This document shows, piece after piece, positions 34,739-42,223 of a DNA stretch of 64,000 nucleotides. Source of the stretch: Candidatus Eisenbacteria bacterium (lineage in GTDB: Bacteria > Eisenbacteria > RBG-16-71-46 > JACRLI01); NCBI GenBank assembly GCA_016235265.1, contig JACRLI010000014.1, forward strand, positions 168,308 through 232,307, given 5' to 3'. Made by a program: the position numbers and the translations under genes. Below the pieces are notes generated by a model. It had not been told where the DNA came from and made no database searches. It saw only the letters and a list, made by a program, of their open reading frames with translations. How positions within the stretch are numbered: position 1 is the stretch's first letter; each line of letters starts with the position of its first letter.

Positions 34739-34758
34739 GGCAGGCTTTCATGCCTGCC
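34739..34758. repeat. REP-like palindrome, copy 3 (inverted)
   Basis: GGCAGGC-TTTCAT-GCCTGCC, preceded by GTGGG. Reverse-complemented it reads GGCAGGC-ATGAAA-GCCTGCC-CCAC, nearly identical to the copy at 33484. A degenerate fourth relative (CAGGCATGAAGGCCCGGCCTG) lies at about 62671-62691. Confidence 0.7.
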
Positions 34759-34800
34759 GCTCACGGGAGGGGCGGGCGGGCATGGTTGCCCGCCCTGTGG

Positions 34801-34896
34801 CTACCGCCCCGTGGCCACCAGCCTGGTCACCAGCGAGCCCTCGCGCGAGAGCAGGCGGGCGAAGTAGATCCCCGGGGCCACCCGGGGCCGGCTCAT
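34801..34896 (-). pseudogene. Remnant of a FlgD-like C-terminal sorting tail
   Basis: On the minus strand, ending at a TAG, the residues RVAPGIYFARLLSREGSLV followed by TRLVATGR match the last two strands of the FlgD-like Ig/T9SS-type tails found on secreted FCB proteins; compare SGMYFARLQAAGGTLVRKMT at the end of the 45256 gene. Upstream codons (ARWAAATMSRP) fit a worn continuation, but no secreted protein lies in frame before it. It is the decayed 3' end of a lost secreted-protein gene. The rest of the 484-base gap 34629-35112 holds the hairpin, one REP copy and an AT-rich stretch near 34970-35030. Confidence 0.5.
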
Positions 34897-34999
34897 GGTC
34901 GCCGCCGCCCATCGGGCGTTGGACGTCCCCATGCCGGTTGTCGCGGCGCTGATCCCGGCCCGGGCCGGAATTGTCCTTTTTCGATACCGCAAACCGAGG

Positions 35000-35025
35000 T
35001 ATTCTTACCCGCTGGTGGGTGGTTT
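35000..35025 (+). promoter_or_regulatory. AT-rich leader and possible -10 of the ammonium transporter
   Basis: TATTCT at 35000-35005 in the only AT-rich stretch of the gap (34970-35030), about 105 bases before the amt start, followed by a small GTGGGT/ACCCAC hairpin. No convincing -35 and no sigma-54 -24/-12 element (GG-N10-GC with TGGCAC/TTGCW) was found. Confidence 0.25.
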
Positions 35026-35112
35026 TTACCCACTCATGCTTCGGAGCGACCGGGGCATGCGGAGTGCAGCCGCCGGGGGCCGGCGGCTGGCCGCTGCACA
35101 TGGGGGATGCGG

Positions 35113-36363
35113 ATGCTACAACTCGACACTGGCAACACCGGCTTCATGCTGCTCTGCAGCAGCCTGGTCATGCTCATGACGCCCGGCCTGGCGTTCTTCT
35201 ACGGCGGCCTGGTGGGCCGCCGAAACGTGCTCGCGATCATGATCCAGAGCTTCGTTTCCATGGGCTGGACCACTGTGCTCTGGTGGGTATGCGGTTTCTC
35301 GATGTGCTTCTCCGGTGACTACAAGAGCGGGACCGACTTCGCCGGCATCGTCGGGAACCTCGACTGGGCTTTCCTGCGCAACGTGACCCTCGCCGCCCCC
35401 TCGCCGAACGCGACCATCCCGATGATCGTGTTCTGCGCCTACCAGATGATGTTCGCGATCATCACGCCGGCCCTGATCACCGGTGCGTTCGCCAACCGCG
35501 TCACCTTCAAGGCGTACTTCCTGTTCCTGACCGCCTGGCTGCTGCTGGTCTACTTCCCCTTCGTGCACATGGTGTGGGGTGGCGGGATCCTGGGCGTGTG
35601 GGGGGTGCGGGACTTCGCCGGCGGCATCGTGGTGCACAACATCGCCGGCATGGCGGCACTGGCGTCGGTGCTCTACGTGGGGCGGCGCAAGGTGGCGGAC
35701 CGCGGGCCGCACAGCATCCCGCTGGTGGCCCTGGGCACCGGGCTGCTGTGGTTCGGCTGGTATGGCTTCAACGCCGGCTCGGAATTCCGGGTGGACTCGG
35801 TTACCGCGGTGGCGTTCCTCAACACCGACATCGCGGCCTCCTTCGCCGCCATCGCCTGGCTGGCGGTGGACTGGATGACCAGCCGGAAGCCCAAGTTCCT
35901 GGGCCTGCTCACGGGCGCGGTGGCCGGACTGGCCACCATCACCCCGGCCGCGGGGTACGTGTCGCCTTCCATCGCGGCGCTGATCGGGACCGCGGCGGGC
36001 GTGGTGTGCTTCTTCGCGGTGGCGCTCAAGAACCGGATGCAGTGGGACGATGCGCTGGACGTGTGGGGGGTGCACGGCGTGGGGGGGATGTTGGGGATCA
36101 TCCTCCTGGGCGTGTTTGCCACCACCACTTGGAACCCGGCGGCCAACGGCGGCGTGAACGGGCTGCTCGCAGGCAACCCCGGCTTCTTCCTGGCGCAGTG
36201 TGGCGCGGTCCTGGGCTCCTCGGTGTGGGCCTTCACGTTCACCTGGATCATGCTGTGGCTGATCGATCGCGTGGTGAAGGTGCGCGTGGAGGAGGGACAC
36301 GAGGAGATCGGGCTGGACGAGGCGCTGCACGGCGAGCAGGCATACCTGGAAGCGGGGGTGTAG
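35113..36363 (+). CDS. amt: Ammonium transporter (Amt)
   Basis: Ammonium channel/transporter, 416 residues, 11 predicted helices. Conserved features: LVMLMTPGLAFFYGGLVGRRN, FVHMVWGGGILGVWGV then DFAGGIVVHNIAGMAAL (conserved Asp and first pore His), GTGLLWFGWYGFNAGSE, and DDALDVWGVHGVGGMLGI (second pore His). ATG at 35113 is preferred to 35107 because GGGGGA then lies at correct spacing. No GlnK/PII gene follows; instead a porin gene starts one base after the stop, suggesting coordinated outer- and inner-membrane uptake. Confidence 0.93.
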   Translation: MLQLDTGNTGFMLLCSSLVMLMTPGLAFFYGGLVGRRNVLAIMIQSFVSMGWTTVLWWVCGFSMCFSGDYKSGTDFAGIVGNLDWAFLRNVTLAAPSPNATIPMIVFCAYQMMFAIITPALITGAFANRVTFKAYFLFLTAWLLLVYFPFVHMVWGGGILGVWGVRDFAGGIVVHNIAGMAALASVLYVGRRKVADRGPHSIPLVALGTGLLWFGWYGFNAGSEFRVDSVTAVAFLNTDIAASFAAIAWLAVDWMTSRKPKFLGLLTGAVAGLATITPAAGYVSPSIAALIGTAAGVVCFFAVALKNRMQWDDALDVWGVHGVGGMLGIILLGVFATTTWNPAANGGVNGLLAGNPGFFLAQCGAVLGSSVWAFTFTWIMLWLIDRVVKVRVEEGHEEIGLDEALHGEQAYLEAGV

Positions 36364-36364
36364 C

Positions 36365-37519
36365 GTGGGAAACGCCGGATCCTCAAGGTTCCGCGTGGCG
36401 GCCCCGCTGGCCCTGGCTGCAATCCTGGCGGCCGGAGCCTGGGCCGGGCCCGTGCGGGCCGCAGACAGTACTTCCACCCGGCCCTGGTACCAGTCCATCA
36501 CTCTCAATGGGCTGGTGGAATCGTCCATTTCGCACAGCTTCAACCGCCCCGGCAGCAGGACCAACGCGCTGCGGGTGTTCGACACGGATGACAACACCTG
36601 GCGCCTGGACCTGCTGGAGCTGGTGGTGCAGCAGTCGCCGGCCGGCCCCGGGCACGCGGGCTTCCGATTCGACCTCGCGACCGGATCCTCGGTGCCACGC
36701 GTGGCGGCGGCCGCGGGGCTGTTCCGCGATCCGAAGACCGGTGAGGCGGGGGACATGGACCTGCAGCAGGCCTACCTTGGCTACGTGGCCCCCGTGGGTT
36801 CCGGGTTGAGGATGGATCTCGGCAAGTTCATCACCCACACGGGCGCCGAGGTAATCGACGGCTACGACGGTTTCAACGACAACGCCACCCGCTCGTTCCT
36901 GTTCGGCTACGCCATCCCGTTCACGCACACCGGGCTGCGCCTGAGCTATGCGCTCGGCCCGCGGCTCAGCGCGCAGGCCTGCGTGATGAACGGATGGGAC
37001 AACGCCCGGGACAACAACGGCGCGCTCACCTTCGGCGGCCAACTGGCATGGACTCCCACGCCGGCGTTGACCGTGTTCCTCAACGCGCTTGCCGGACCGG
37101 AGCAGGCGGGGAACGACAGCAGCCGGCGCAGCCTGGCCGACGTGGTGATCACGTGGAAGATGCACCCGCGGGTGACGCTGGGGCTCAACGCCGACCTGGG
37201 TCACGAGATCGCCGCTGCCGACTCGGGGCGGGCCGACGCCCAGTGGGAGGGCCTGGCGGGATACGCGCGCGTGGTCGTGGCCGGCGGGTTTTCGGTGGCC
37301 GCGCGCGGCGAGTATTTCCGCGACCGGCAGGGGGCGCGCACCGGCACCGCCCAGAAGGTCAGGGAGGTCACGCTCACGCCGGAGCTGCGCGTGGCCGGAG
37401 GCATGCTGCTGCGGGCCGACCTGCGCCACGACTGGTCGGACGCGGCGGTGTTCGACAGGGAAGGCGGCGGGACGAAGTCCCAGACCACGCTGATGTTCGA
37501 GGCGATCCTGCCCTTCTAG
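36365..37519 (+). CDS. Outer-membrane porin-like beta-barrel protein
   Basis: 384-residue exported beta-barrel protein, GTG start one base after the amt stop. Signal peptide to about residue 33. The body alternates strands (ITLNGLVESSISHSF, MDLGKFITHTGAEVIDGYDG, VTLGLNADLGHEIA, FSVAARGEYFRDRQG) and ends in LMFEAILPF, a terminal Phe recognised by the BAM machinery. The LGKFITHTGAEVIDG segment is typical of the porin-2 (BBP2/OmpL-like) family. Pairing with Amt suggests a channel for ammonium or another small nitrogen compound; this link is inferred only from coupling. Confidence 0.82.
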   Translation: MGNAGSSRFRVAAPLALAAILAAGAWAGPVRAADSTSTRPWYQSITLNGLVESSISHSFNRPGSRTNALRVFDTDDNTWRLDLLELVVQQSPAGPGHAGFRFDLATGSSVPRVAAAAGLFRDPKTGEAGDMDLQQAYLGYVAPVGSGLRMDLGKFITHTGAEVIDGYDGFNDNATRSFLFGYAIPFTHTGLRLSYALGPRLSAQACVMNGWDNARDNNGALTFGGQLAWTPTPALTVFLNALAGPEQAGNDSSRRSLADVVITWKMHPRVTLGLNADLGHEIAAADSGRADAQWEGLAGYARVVVAGGFSVAARGEYFRDRQGARTGTAQKVREVTLTPELRVAGGMLLRADLRHDWSDAAVFDREGGGTKSQTTLMFEAILPF

Positions 37520-37541
37520 ACGGCGCCGGGCGCGCCGCGCC

Positions 37542-38756
37542 TCAGGCCGGCCCGGGGCGCAGCTTGTCGGTCAGGGTCTTGCGATTGATGCCCAGGAGCG
37601 CGGCGGCGCGGCTCTTGTTTCCGCCCACGGAGGCCAGCACGCGCCGGATGTGCCCGATCTCCACCTCGGCCAGCGTTTGGGTCGACGCCTCCGAGGTCTC
37701 CCGGATCGCCGCGGGCAGGTCCCGACGCTCCAGCGGACGGGCAGCGCTTCGGGAAAGCGAGGTGGCGACCACCTGGCGCAGCTCCGTGAGGTTGCCCGGC
37801 CAGCCGTAGGCCAGCAACGCGGCCCGGGCGGACCCGGCGAACGCCGGGCCCGCTCCGGTCGCGGGCAGGCGGGCCGCGAAGTGCTCCGCCAGGGCGGAGA
37901 TGTCGCCGCCGCGCTCCCGGAGCGGCGGCAGCGCGATCTGCACCTCCGCCAGCGCCCCGAGCACTTCCCGCATCAGCTTCCCGTGGGTCGCAAGTTCCGC
38001 CAGGTCCGGCTCGGCCACGGCCAGCACCCTCGCCTCGCGGAGGCCCCGCCGTGACAGCACGCGCCCCAGCGCCTCCAGCCGCGAGGGCGGCGCCCACGCC
38101 GCGTCGTGCAGCAGCACCGTGCCTCCGGCGGCCCGCTTGAGCAGTTCCACGGGGTCTTCCGGCCCCGCGAGGGAGGCTTCGACCAACGTCCGGCCCGGGC
38201 GGTCGAGGGCCGCGAGCGCGCGCGCGGCGGTCGAGCGCCCGGTGCCGGGCTCGCCCAGGAACAGCACCCGCGACTCGGAGCCCGCCAGCCGCTCCATCGC
38301 TGCAAACGCCGCCACCATCGGCTCGCACTCGCCCACCAGCCCGAAGCGGTTGTCCCGCGCCGTGCCGCAGGCCCTGCGGGTGGTGCGCAACCTCTCCAGC
38401 GCGCGCTCCACGGCAGCCAGCAGTTCCTCGCGCGTGAACGGCTTGGCCAGGTACTCGGCCGCGCCGGTCTTCACGGCATCCACCGCACCCTGGATGGTGG
38501 CGTAGCCGGTGATCATCATCACTTCCGTGTCCGGCAGCCGCTCACGCACGTGCCGCACCAGGTCCATGCCGTCGCCGTCGGGCATCCGCAGATCGGCGAT
38601 GACCAGGTCGAACGGGTCCCGTGACAGCAGCTCCAGCGCCCGACGGGTGCCGTCGGCCGCGGCCACCGAATGGCCCTCCGCCGAAAGGTGCCGCTCCAGG
38701 ACCTCCAGCGTGGACGGCGAGTCGTCCACCAGCAGGATGCGCGCTTCAGGTTTCAT
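37542..38756 (-). CDS. NtrC-family response regulator with degenerate AAA+ domain
   Basis: 404-residue regulator: receiver domain (1-120; phospho-acceptor D55 in IADLRMP, K105 in LAKPF), central AAA+-derived domain (135-340) and Fis-type HTH (379-399, GNKSRAAALLGINRKTLTDK). The central domain keeps ALPPLRERGGDISALAEHF and YGWPGNLTELRQVV, but Walker A is GEPGTGRS (Arg for Lys), Walker B is GGTVLLHD (no DE pair) and the segment with GAFTGA is deleted. It therefore should not hydrolyse ATP for sigma-54 activation, yet can still bind DNA and be phosphorylated. It is coupled to the histidine kinase gene (11-base overlap). Its nearest neighbour is the convergent amt-porin pair, a possible target. 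Confidence 0.85.
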   Translation of the reverse strand: MKPEARILLVDDSPSTLEVLERHLSAEGHSVAAADGTRRALELLSRDPFDLVIADLRMPDGDGMDLVRHVRERLPDTEVMMITGYATIQGAVDAVKTGAAEYLAKPFTREELLAAVERALERLRTTRRACGTARDNRFGLVGECEPMVAAFAAMERLAGSESRVLFLGEPGTGRSTAARALAALDRPGRTLVEASLAGPEDPVELLKRAAGGTVLLHDAAWAPPSRLEALGRVLSRRGLREARVLAVAEPDLAELATHGKLMREVLGALAEVQIALPPLRERGGDISALAEHFAARLPATGAGPAFAGSARAALLAYGWPGNLTELRQVVATSLSRSAARPLERRDLPAAIRETSEASTQTLAEVEIGHIRRVLASVGGNKSRAAALLGINRKTLTDKLRPGPA

Positions 38757-39903
38757 CGGGCAACGGCTCCCCCGCCGGCGGGCCCTCGGGGGGCTCCGGC
38801 GGCAGCAGCACCTCGAAGCGCGTGCCTCGGCCCGGCTCGCTCTCCACGCGGATGGTGCCGCCGTGGCCGGTCACGATGCCATGCACCACCGAGAGGCCAA
38901 GCCCGGTTCCCTGGCCCACGCCCTTGGTGGTGAAGAATGGTGTGAAGATCTGCCGGCAGACTTCCTCGGTCATGCCCTCGCCGTCGTCCTCCACGGTCAG
39001 CAGCACCCCGCCGCCGGCCGGGACCGTGGACACGCGCAGCGTGCCCCCCCGGGCCATGCTCTGGACCGCGTTCGCACACAGGTTGAGCACCACCTGCTGC
39101 AGCTGCCCCGCGTCGGCCACGATCTCCGGCAATCCGGGCCCGGACTGCAGCGCCACTCGAACCCCCGCGCGCTCGCAGCGCGCCCGCAGCAGCAGCAGCG
39201 CGTCGCGGATGATGGGCTCGAGCTTCACGGGGCGCCGCTCCGGCGGCACCCGCCGGGCGAACACGAGCAGCTTCCGGACGATCTCGCGGGCTCGCAGCGT
39301 GGCCGAGACGATCTGGCCCAGGTCTCGGGAGGTGGCGTCGGGCAGGCCGAAGTTCTGGCCGATGAGCTCGGCGTAGCCCAGGATCGCGGCCAGCGGTTCG
39401 TTGAGCTCGTGCGCCACGCCGGCGGCGAGACGTCCCACGGAGGCCAGCCGGTCGGCGCTCCGGAGCTGCTCCTCCATCCGCGAACGCTCCTCCGCCGAGA
39501 GGCGGCGCTGCCGGATCAGGCCCACCTGCCATGCGACATCGTCGATCAGGCTGCGCTCCTCGGCCAGGAACGGGCCCTCGTCGGAATCCGGCCGTGGTTC
39601 GACGTAGAACACCTCCACCGCCCCCCGGCGCCCGCCCAGGAACAGGATCTCCGCCGCCTGCCGGAAGGGCCCCTCGGCGAATCCGTGGGATACCACCTCG
39701 AGGCCGTCGAGGCGAATGCGGGCGGTGGCCACCTCCGGGTGCTGCCAGGCCGGGGGGAGCAGGTCGACGATGCGCTGAAGGAGTTCCTCGAGGGAGAGCC
39801 CCGGCGTGCGTTCCGCGCGCGCGATGCCGTAGAGGCAGGTCAGCTCCTTGACCCGCTCCCGAAGGGCCCATTCGACGCGGCTGGAGTCTGTCTCGGCGGG
39901 CAT
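38746..39903 (-). CDS. Soluble sensor histidine kinase
   Basis: 385-residue kinase, partner of the overlapping response regulator. N-terminal coiled segment WALRERVKELTCLYGIARAE and a GAF-like domain (about 20-150), then HisKA with GVAHELNEPLAAILGYAELI (phospho-His) and HATPase_c with LNLCANAVQSM (N box), VEDDGEGM (G1), IFTPFFTTK (F) and GTGLGLSVVHGIV (G2). No membrane helix, so it senses a cytosolic cue. ATG at 39903 is favoured over an upstream start 51 bases earlier because the earlier stretch looks non-conserved. Similar in plan to NtrB/AtoS kinases. Confidence 0.88.
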   Translation of the reverse strand: MPAETDSSRVEWALRERVKELTCLYGIARAERTPGLSLEELLQRIVDLLPPAWQHPEVATARIRLDGLEVVSHGFAEGPFRQAAEILFLGGRRGAVEVFYVEPRPDSDEGPFLAEERSLIDDVAWQVGLIRQRRLSAEERSRMEEQLRSADRLASVGRLAAGVAHELNEPLAAILGYAELIGQNFGLPDATSRDLGQIVSATLRAREIVRKLLVFARRVPPERRPVKLEPIIRDALLLLRARCERAGVRVALQSGPGLPEIVADAGQLQQVVLNLCANAVQSMARGGTLRVSTVPAGGGVLLTVEDDGEGMTEEVCRQIFTPFFTTKGVGQGTGLGLSVVHGIVTGHGGTIRVESEPGRGTRFEVLLPPEPPEGPPAGEPLPDET

Positions 39904-39958
39904 GATCCTCGCTTCGGGGCAGCCGGCGGCAGCGCCGGCCCTGCGGAGGGACACGGAA

Positions 39959-40360
39959 CTACGCGCGCGGCTGGCAGTACTCCACCAGCACCCCGCCGGT
40001 GCTGTCCGGGTGCAGGAAAGCCACGTGCATGTGGTGCGCGCCGTCGCGCGGGGTGCGGTCGATGAGGCGCATTCCCTGCTCCTCGGCGTTCTTCAGGGCG
40101 GCCTCGATGTCCGGCACCTCGAAGGACAGGTGGTGCAGCCCGGGCCCGCGGCGCTCCAGGAACTTCGCGATGGCCGTGTCCGCGGCGGTGGGGGCGATCA
40201 GCTCGATGGTCACGCCGCCCATGTCCAGGAACACCACGCGCAGGCGCATGTGCTCCAGGACCTCTTCGCCGGTCTTGCGCGCGCCCATGGCCGTCCAGCG
40301 CTGCAGGGCGTCCTCCGCGTCGCGGACCGCAATGCCGATGTGGGAGAACTCGAGATCCAT
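39959..40360 (-). CDS. mce: Methylmalonyl-CoA epimerase
   Basis: 133-residue VOC-fold metalloenzyme converting (S)- to (R)-methylmalonyl-CoA, the substrate of the mutase at 24125. Ligand positions: FSHIGIAVRDAEDALQRW (His), GPGLHHLSFEVPDIEAAL (His) and GGVLVEYCQPR (Glu). TIELIAPTAADTAIAKFLERRG is diagnostic. The ATG at 40360 lies 10 bases after the anti-sigma-like gene stop, and the histidine kinase follows 55 bases later. It is separated from its pathway partners by 12 kb. Confidence 0.92.
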   Translation of the reverse strand: MDLEFSHIGIAVRDAEDALQRWTAMGARKTGEEVLEHMRLRVVFLDMGGVTIELIAPTAADTAIAKFLERRGPGLHHLSFEVPDIEAALKNAEEQGMRLIDRTPRDGAHHMHVAFLHPDSTGGVLVEYCQPRA

Positions 40361-40370
40361 GCGGGGGACG

Positions 40371-41438
40371 TTACCGCCGGACGCCGGGGGAGGGCAAGGG
40401 AGGAAGTTCGCAGCCCGCCCCGAGGCGCGCGAGGCAGGATTCGAGAAACGGACGCAGACGGCCCCGTGGGAGCGCCAGTGCTCGGGCCAGCTCCGCGCGG
40501 GCCCGGGTGCAATCGGCCGGGTGGCGGTCTCGCAGCGCGCGCTCGGTGAGCGACCAGCACAGCGCGGCACGCGAGATCTCGTCGGAGGTGTCCCGGGCCA
40601 CCGCCGCGCGCCACAGGGCCTCCTTGGCCACGAGGCTGTCGCGCGGGGGCGCCTCGGACGCGGGTTTCGCCTTCGCGGCGAAGCCGCGTGCCGCCGCGTC
40701 CCCGGGCGCATCGCCGGCGGCGACGGCCGCCAGCCATGCGCGCATCGCTTCCACCGTCGAGGAGGCGGGCGGGCTGCCCGCGGTCAAATTCAGATCTTCG
40801 TCCAGCGGGGACGCGGCGGCGGTCGGGCCCGGTTGCAGGGCCCGTGTTCGCGGGCTGGATTCCAGGTCCGGCGTGTGCCGGCTGGATTCCAGGGCTTGAG
40901 ACGGCGCGGCGGATTCCTGTTCCGCCGGGGCCTTCGCGCGCGGCGTCGGGAGCGCCTGGACCGTCATCGGGTGCGACTTCTGCGTGGACTCTGCGGCGGG
41001 CGAGGGCGCCGCCACGTCCCGCAACCGCCCCCCGTCCGGGGACACCCTGGGCGCGCCGGGCCCGGTCTTCAGCACCACCAGGAACACCGCCGCCGCGGCC
41101 AGCGGCACCCACAGCGCGCGCGCGGCGAAGCTCCAGCCGCGGCCCTCGCGTCCGGGGCGCACGACGCGGCCGCCCAGGAAGCCGCGGCCGGAGGCGTGCT
41201 CGCGCTGGCGGTCCACCTCGGCCCACACGCGGTTGGAGAACTCGTTGAGGTCGAGTGTGGGGGGGGCCTCCGGCAGCTGCGCCGCGGCCCGCTCGCGCGC
41301 CCGGGTGCGCTCCAGCTCGGCGCGCTTCCCCGGGCGCTCCGCCAGCCACGCGTCCACCTCCGCGCGGCGCGCGAGATCCAGTTCCCCATCCAGCCACGAG
41401 GACAGGGTCTCGAAGTCGGGCTCACGCGGAGGGGTCAT
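40371..41438 (-). CDS. Putative anti-sigma factor (zinc-less)
   Basis: 355-residue single-pass membrane protein whose start overlaps the stop of an ECF sigma factor (ATGA), the normal position of an anti-sigma factor. The N-terminus FETLSSWLDGELDLARRAEVDAWL and then ERPGKRAELERTR fits the anti-sigma helical fold, but the HxxxCxxC zinc motif of ZAS domains is absent. Transmembrane span about residues 108-123 (LWVPLAAAAVFLVVL). The periplasmic part is a Pro/Ala/Ser-rich linker and a small helical domain with four Cys near the C-terminus. Assignment rests on gene order and the N-terminal pattern. Confidence 0.68.
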   Translation of the reverse strand: MTPPREPDFETLSSWLDGELDLARRAEVDAWLAERPGKRAELERTRARERAAAQLPEAPPTLDLNEFSNRVWAEVDRQREHASGRGFLGGRVVRPGREGRGWSFAARALWVPLAAAAVFLVVLKTGPGAPRVSPDGGRLRDVAAPSPAAESTQKSHPMTVQALPTPRAKAPAEQESAAPSQALESSRHTPDLESSPRTRALQPGPTAAASPLDEDLNLTAGSPPASSTVEAMRAWLAAVAAGDAPGDAAARGFAAKAKPASEAPPRDSLVAKEALWRAAVARDTSDEISRAALCWSLTERALRDRHPADCTRARAELARALALPRGRLRPFLESCLARLGAGCELPPLPSPGVRR

Positions 41439-42019
41439 GACACTCCTTCATCCAGCAGCGCCCGCAGGCGTTCGCGGGCGCGGGCCAGGCGCGACATCAC
41501 CGTGCCCCGGGGGATCTCCAGCGCGGCCGCCATCTCGTCGTAGCTCAGTTCCTCGACCGCCCGCAGCAGCAGGATCTCGCGGTGCTCCGGGCCGAGGCGG
41601 TCCACCGCGCGAGCGACTCGCTCCGAGAACATCCGCCGCTCCAGCTCCTCGTCGGGCAGGGCGCGGGCGGTCTCGCGCAGCTCGGGCTCCGGCGCCAGGT
41701 CGAGCGGCACGTCGGGCCGTCTCCGGCGCGCGCGCAGGTGGTCGCGGGCCGCGTTGAGCGCGATGCGCAGCAGCCAGGCGCGGAACTCGACCCCGCCGTG
41801 AAAGGCGGACAGGCCGAGCCAGGCCTTCACGCACGCCTCCTGTACCACGTCCTCGGCCTCGTCCCGGTCGCGCACCAGGCGCAGGGCGAGCCCGAAGATC
41901 CGCGGGGCATGGCGGCGCACCAGCCCGTCGAAGGCGGCCCGATCGCCCTGCCGGGCGCGCGCCACCAGCGCCGCGTCGTCCGCGGGCGGGGTTTCCGGCT
42001 GAGGTCCGGTCGGTGTCAT
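41435..42019 (-). CDS. ECF RNA polymerase sigma factor
   Basis: 194-residue extracytoplasmic-function sigma factor. Region 2: FDGLVRRHAPRIFGLALRLV, DRDEAEDVVQEACVKAW and FRAWLLRIALNAARDHLR. Region 4: LGPEHREILLLRAVEELSYDEMAAAL and IPRGTVMSRLARARERL. Region 3 is absent as usual. It is followed immediately by its putative anti-sigma gene and may drive its own promoter, whose region contains the palindrome at 42081-42096. Confidence 0.92.
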   Translation of the reverse strand: MTPTGPQPETPPADDAALVARARQGDRAAFDGLVRRHAPRIFGLALRLVRDRDEAEDVVQEACVKAWLGLSAFHGGVEFRAWLLRIALNAARDHLRARRRRPDVPLDLAPEPELRETARALPDEELERRMFSERVARAVDRLGPEHREILLLRAVEELSYDEMAAALEIPRGTVMSRLARARERLRALLDEGVS

Positions 42020-42080
42020 CCGCCTTCCCTGTTCACGAGGACGTCCCTCGGCGTGAAATATTCCACGTCGGCGCAGTCGC

Positions 42081-42096
42081 TTGCATCATAATGCAA
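42081..42096. promoter_or_regulatory. Palindrome upstream of the sigma factor gene
   Basis: TTGCAT-CATA-ATGCAA, a perfect inverted repeat centred 69 bases before the sigma factor start in a divergent gap. CATAAT (+) and TATGAT (-) inside it could serve as -10 elements, without clear -35 partners. It is a candidate operator. Confidence 0.4.
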
Positions 42097-42223
42097 CCGG
42101 CCCCTTTGCGCCGCTGCCGATCCGTGGTATTCCCAATGCACGTCGCCCCCCGGGGGCGCACACCACCGTCACCAGGCTCCGGGGCCGCGCCGGAGCATCC
42201 CGACCACGAGAGGAGTCCCGCCC

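Noticed and set aside
37542..38756. Sigma-54 activator assignment and a -24/-12 promoter before amt
   Set aside because: The regulator lacks ATPase and GAFTGA motifs, and no convincing -24/-12 sequence was found upstream of 35113.
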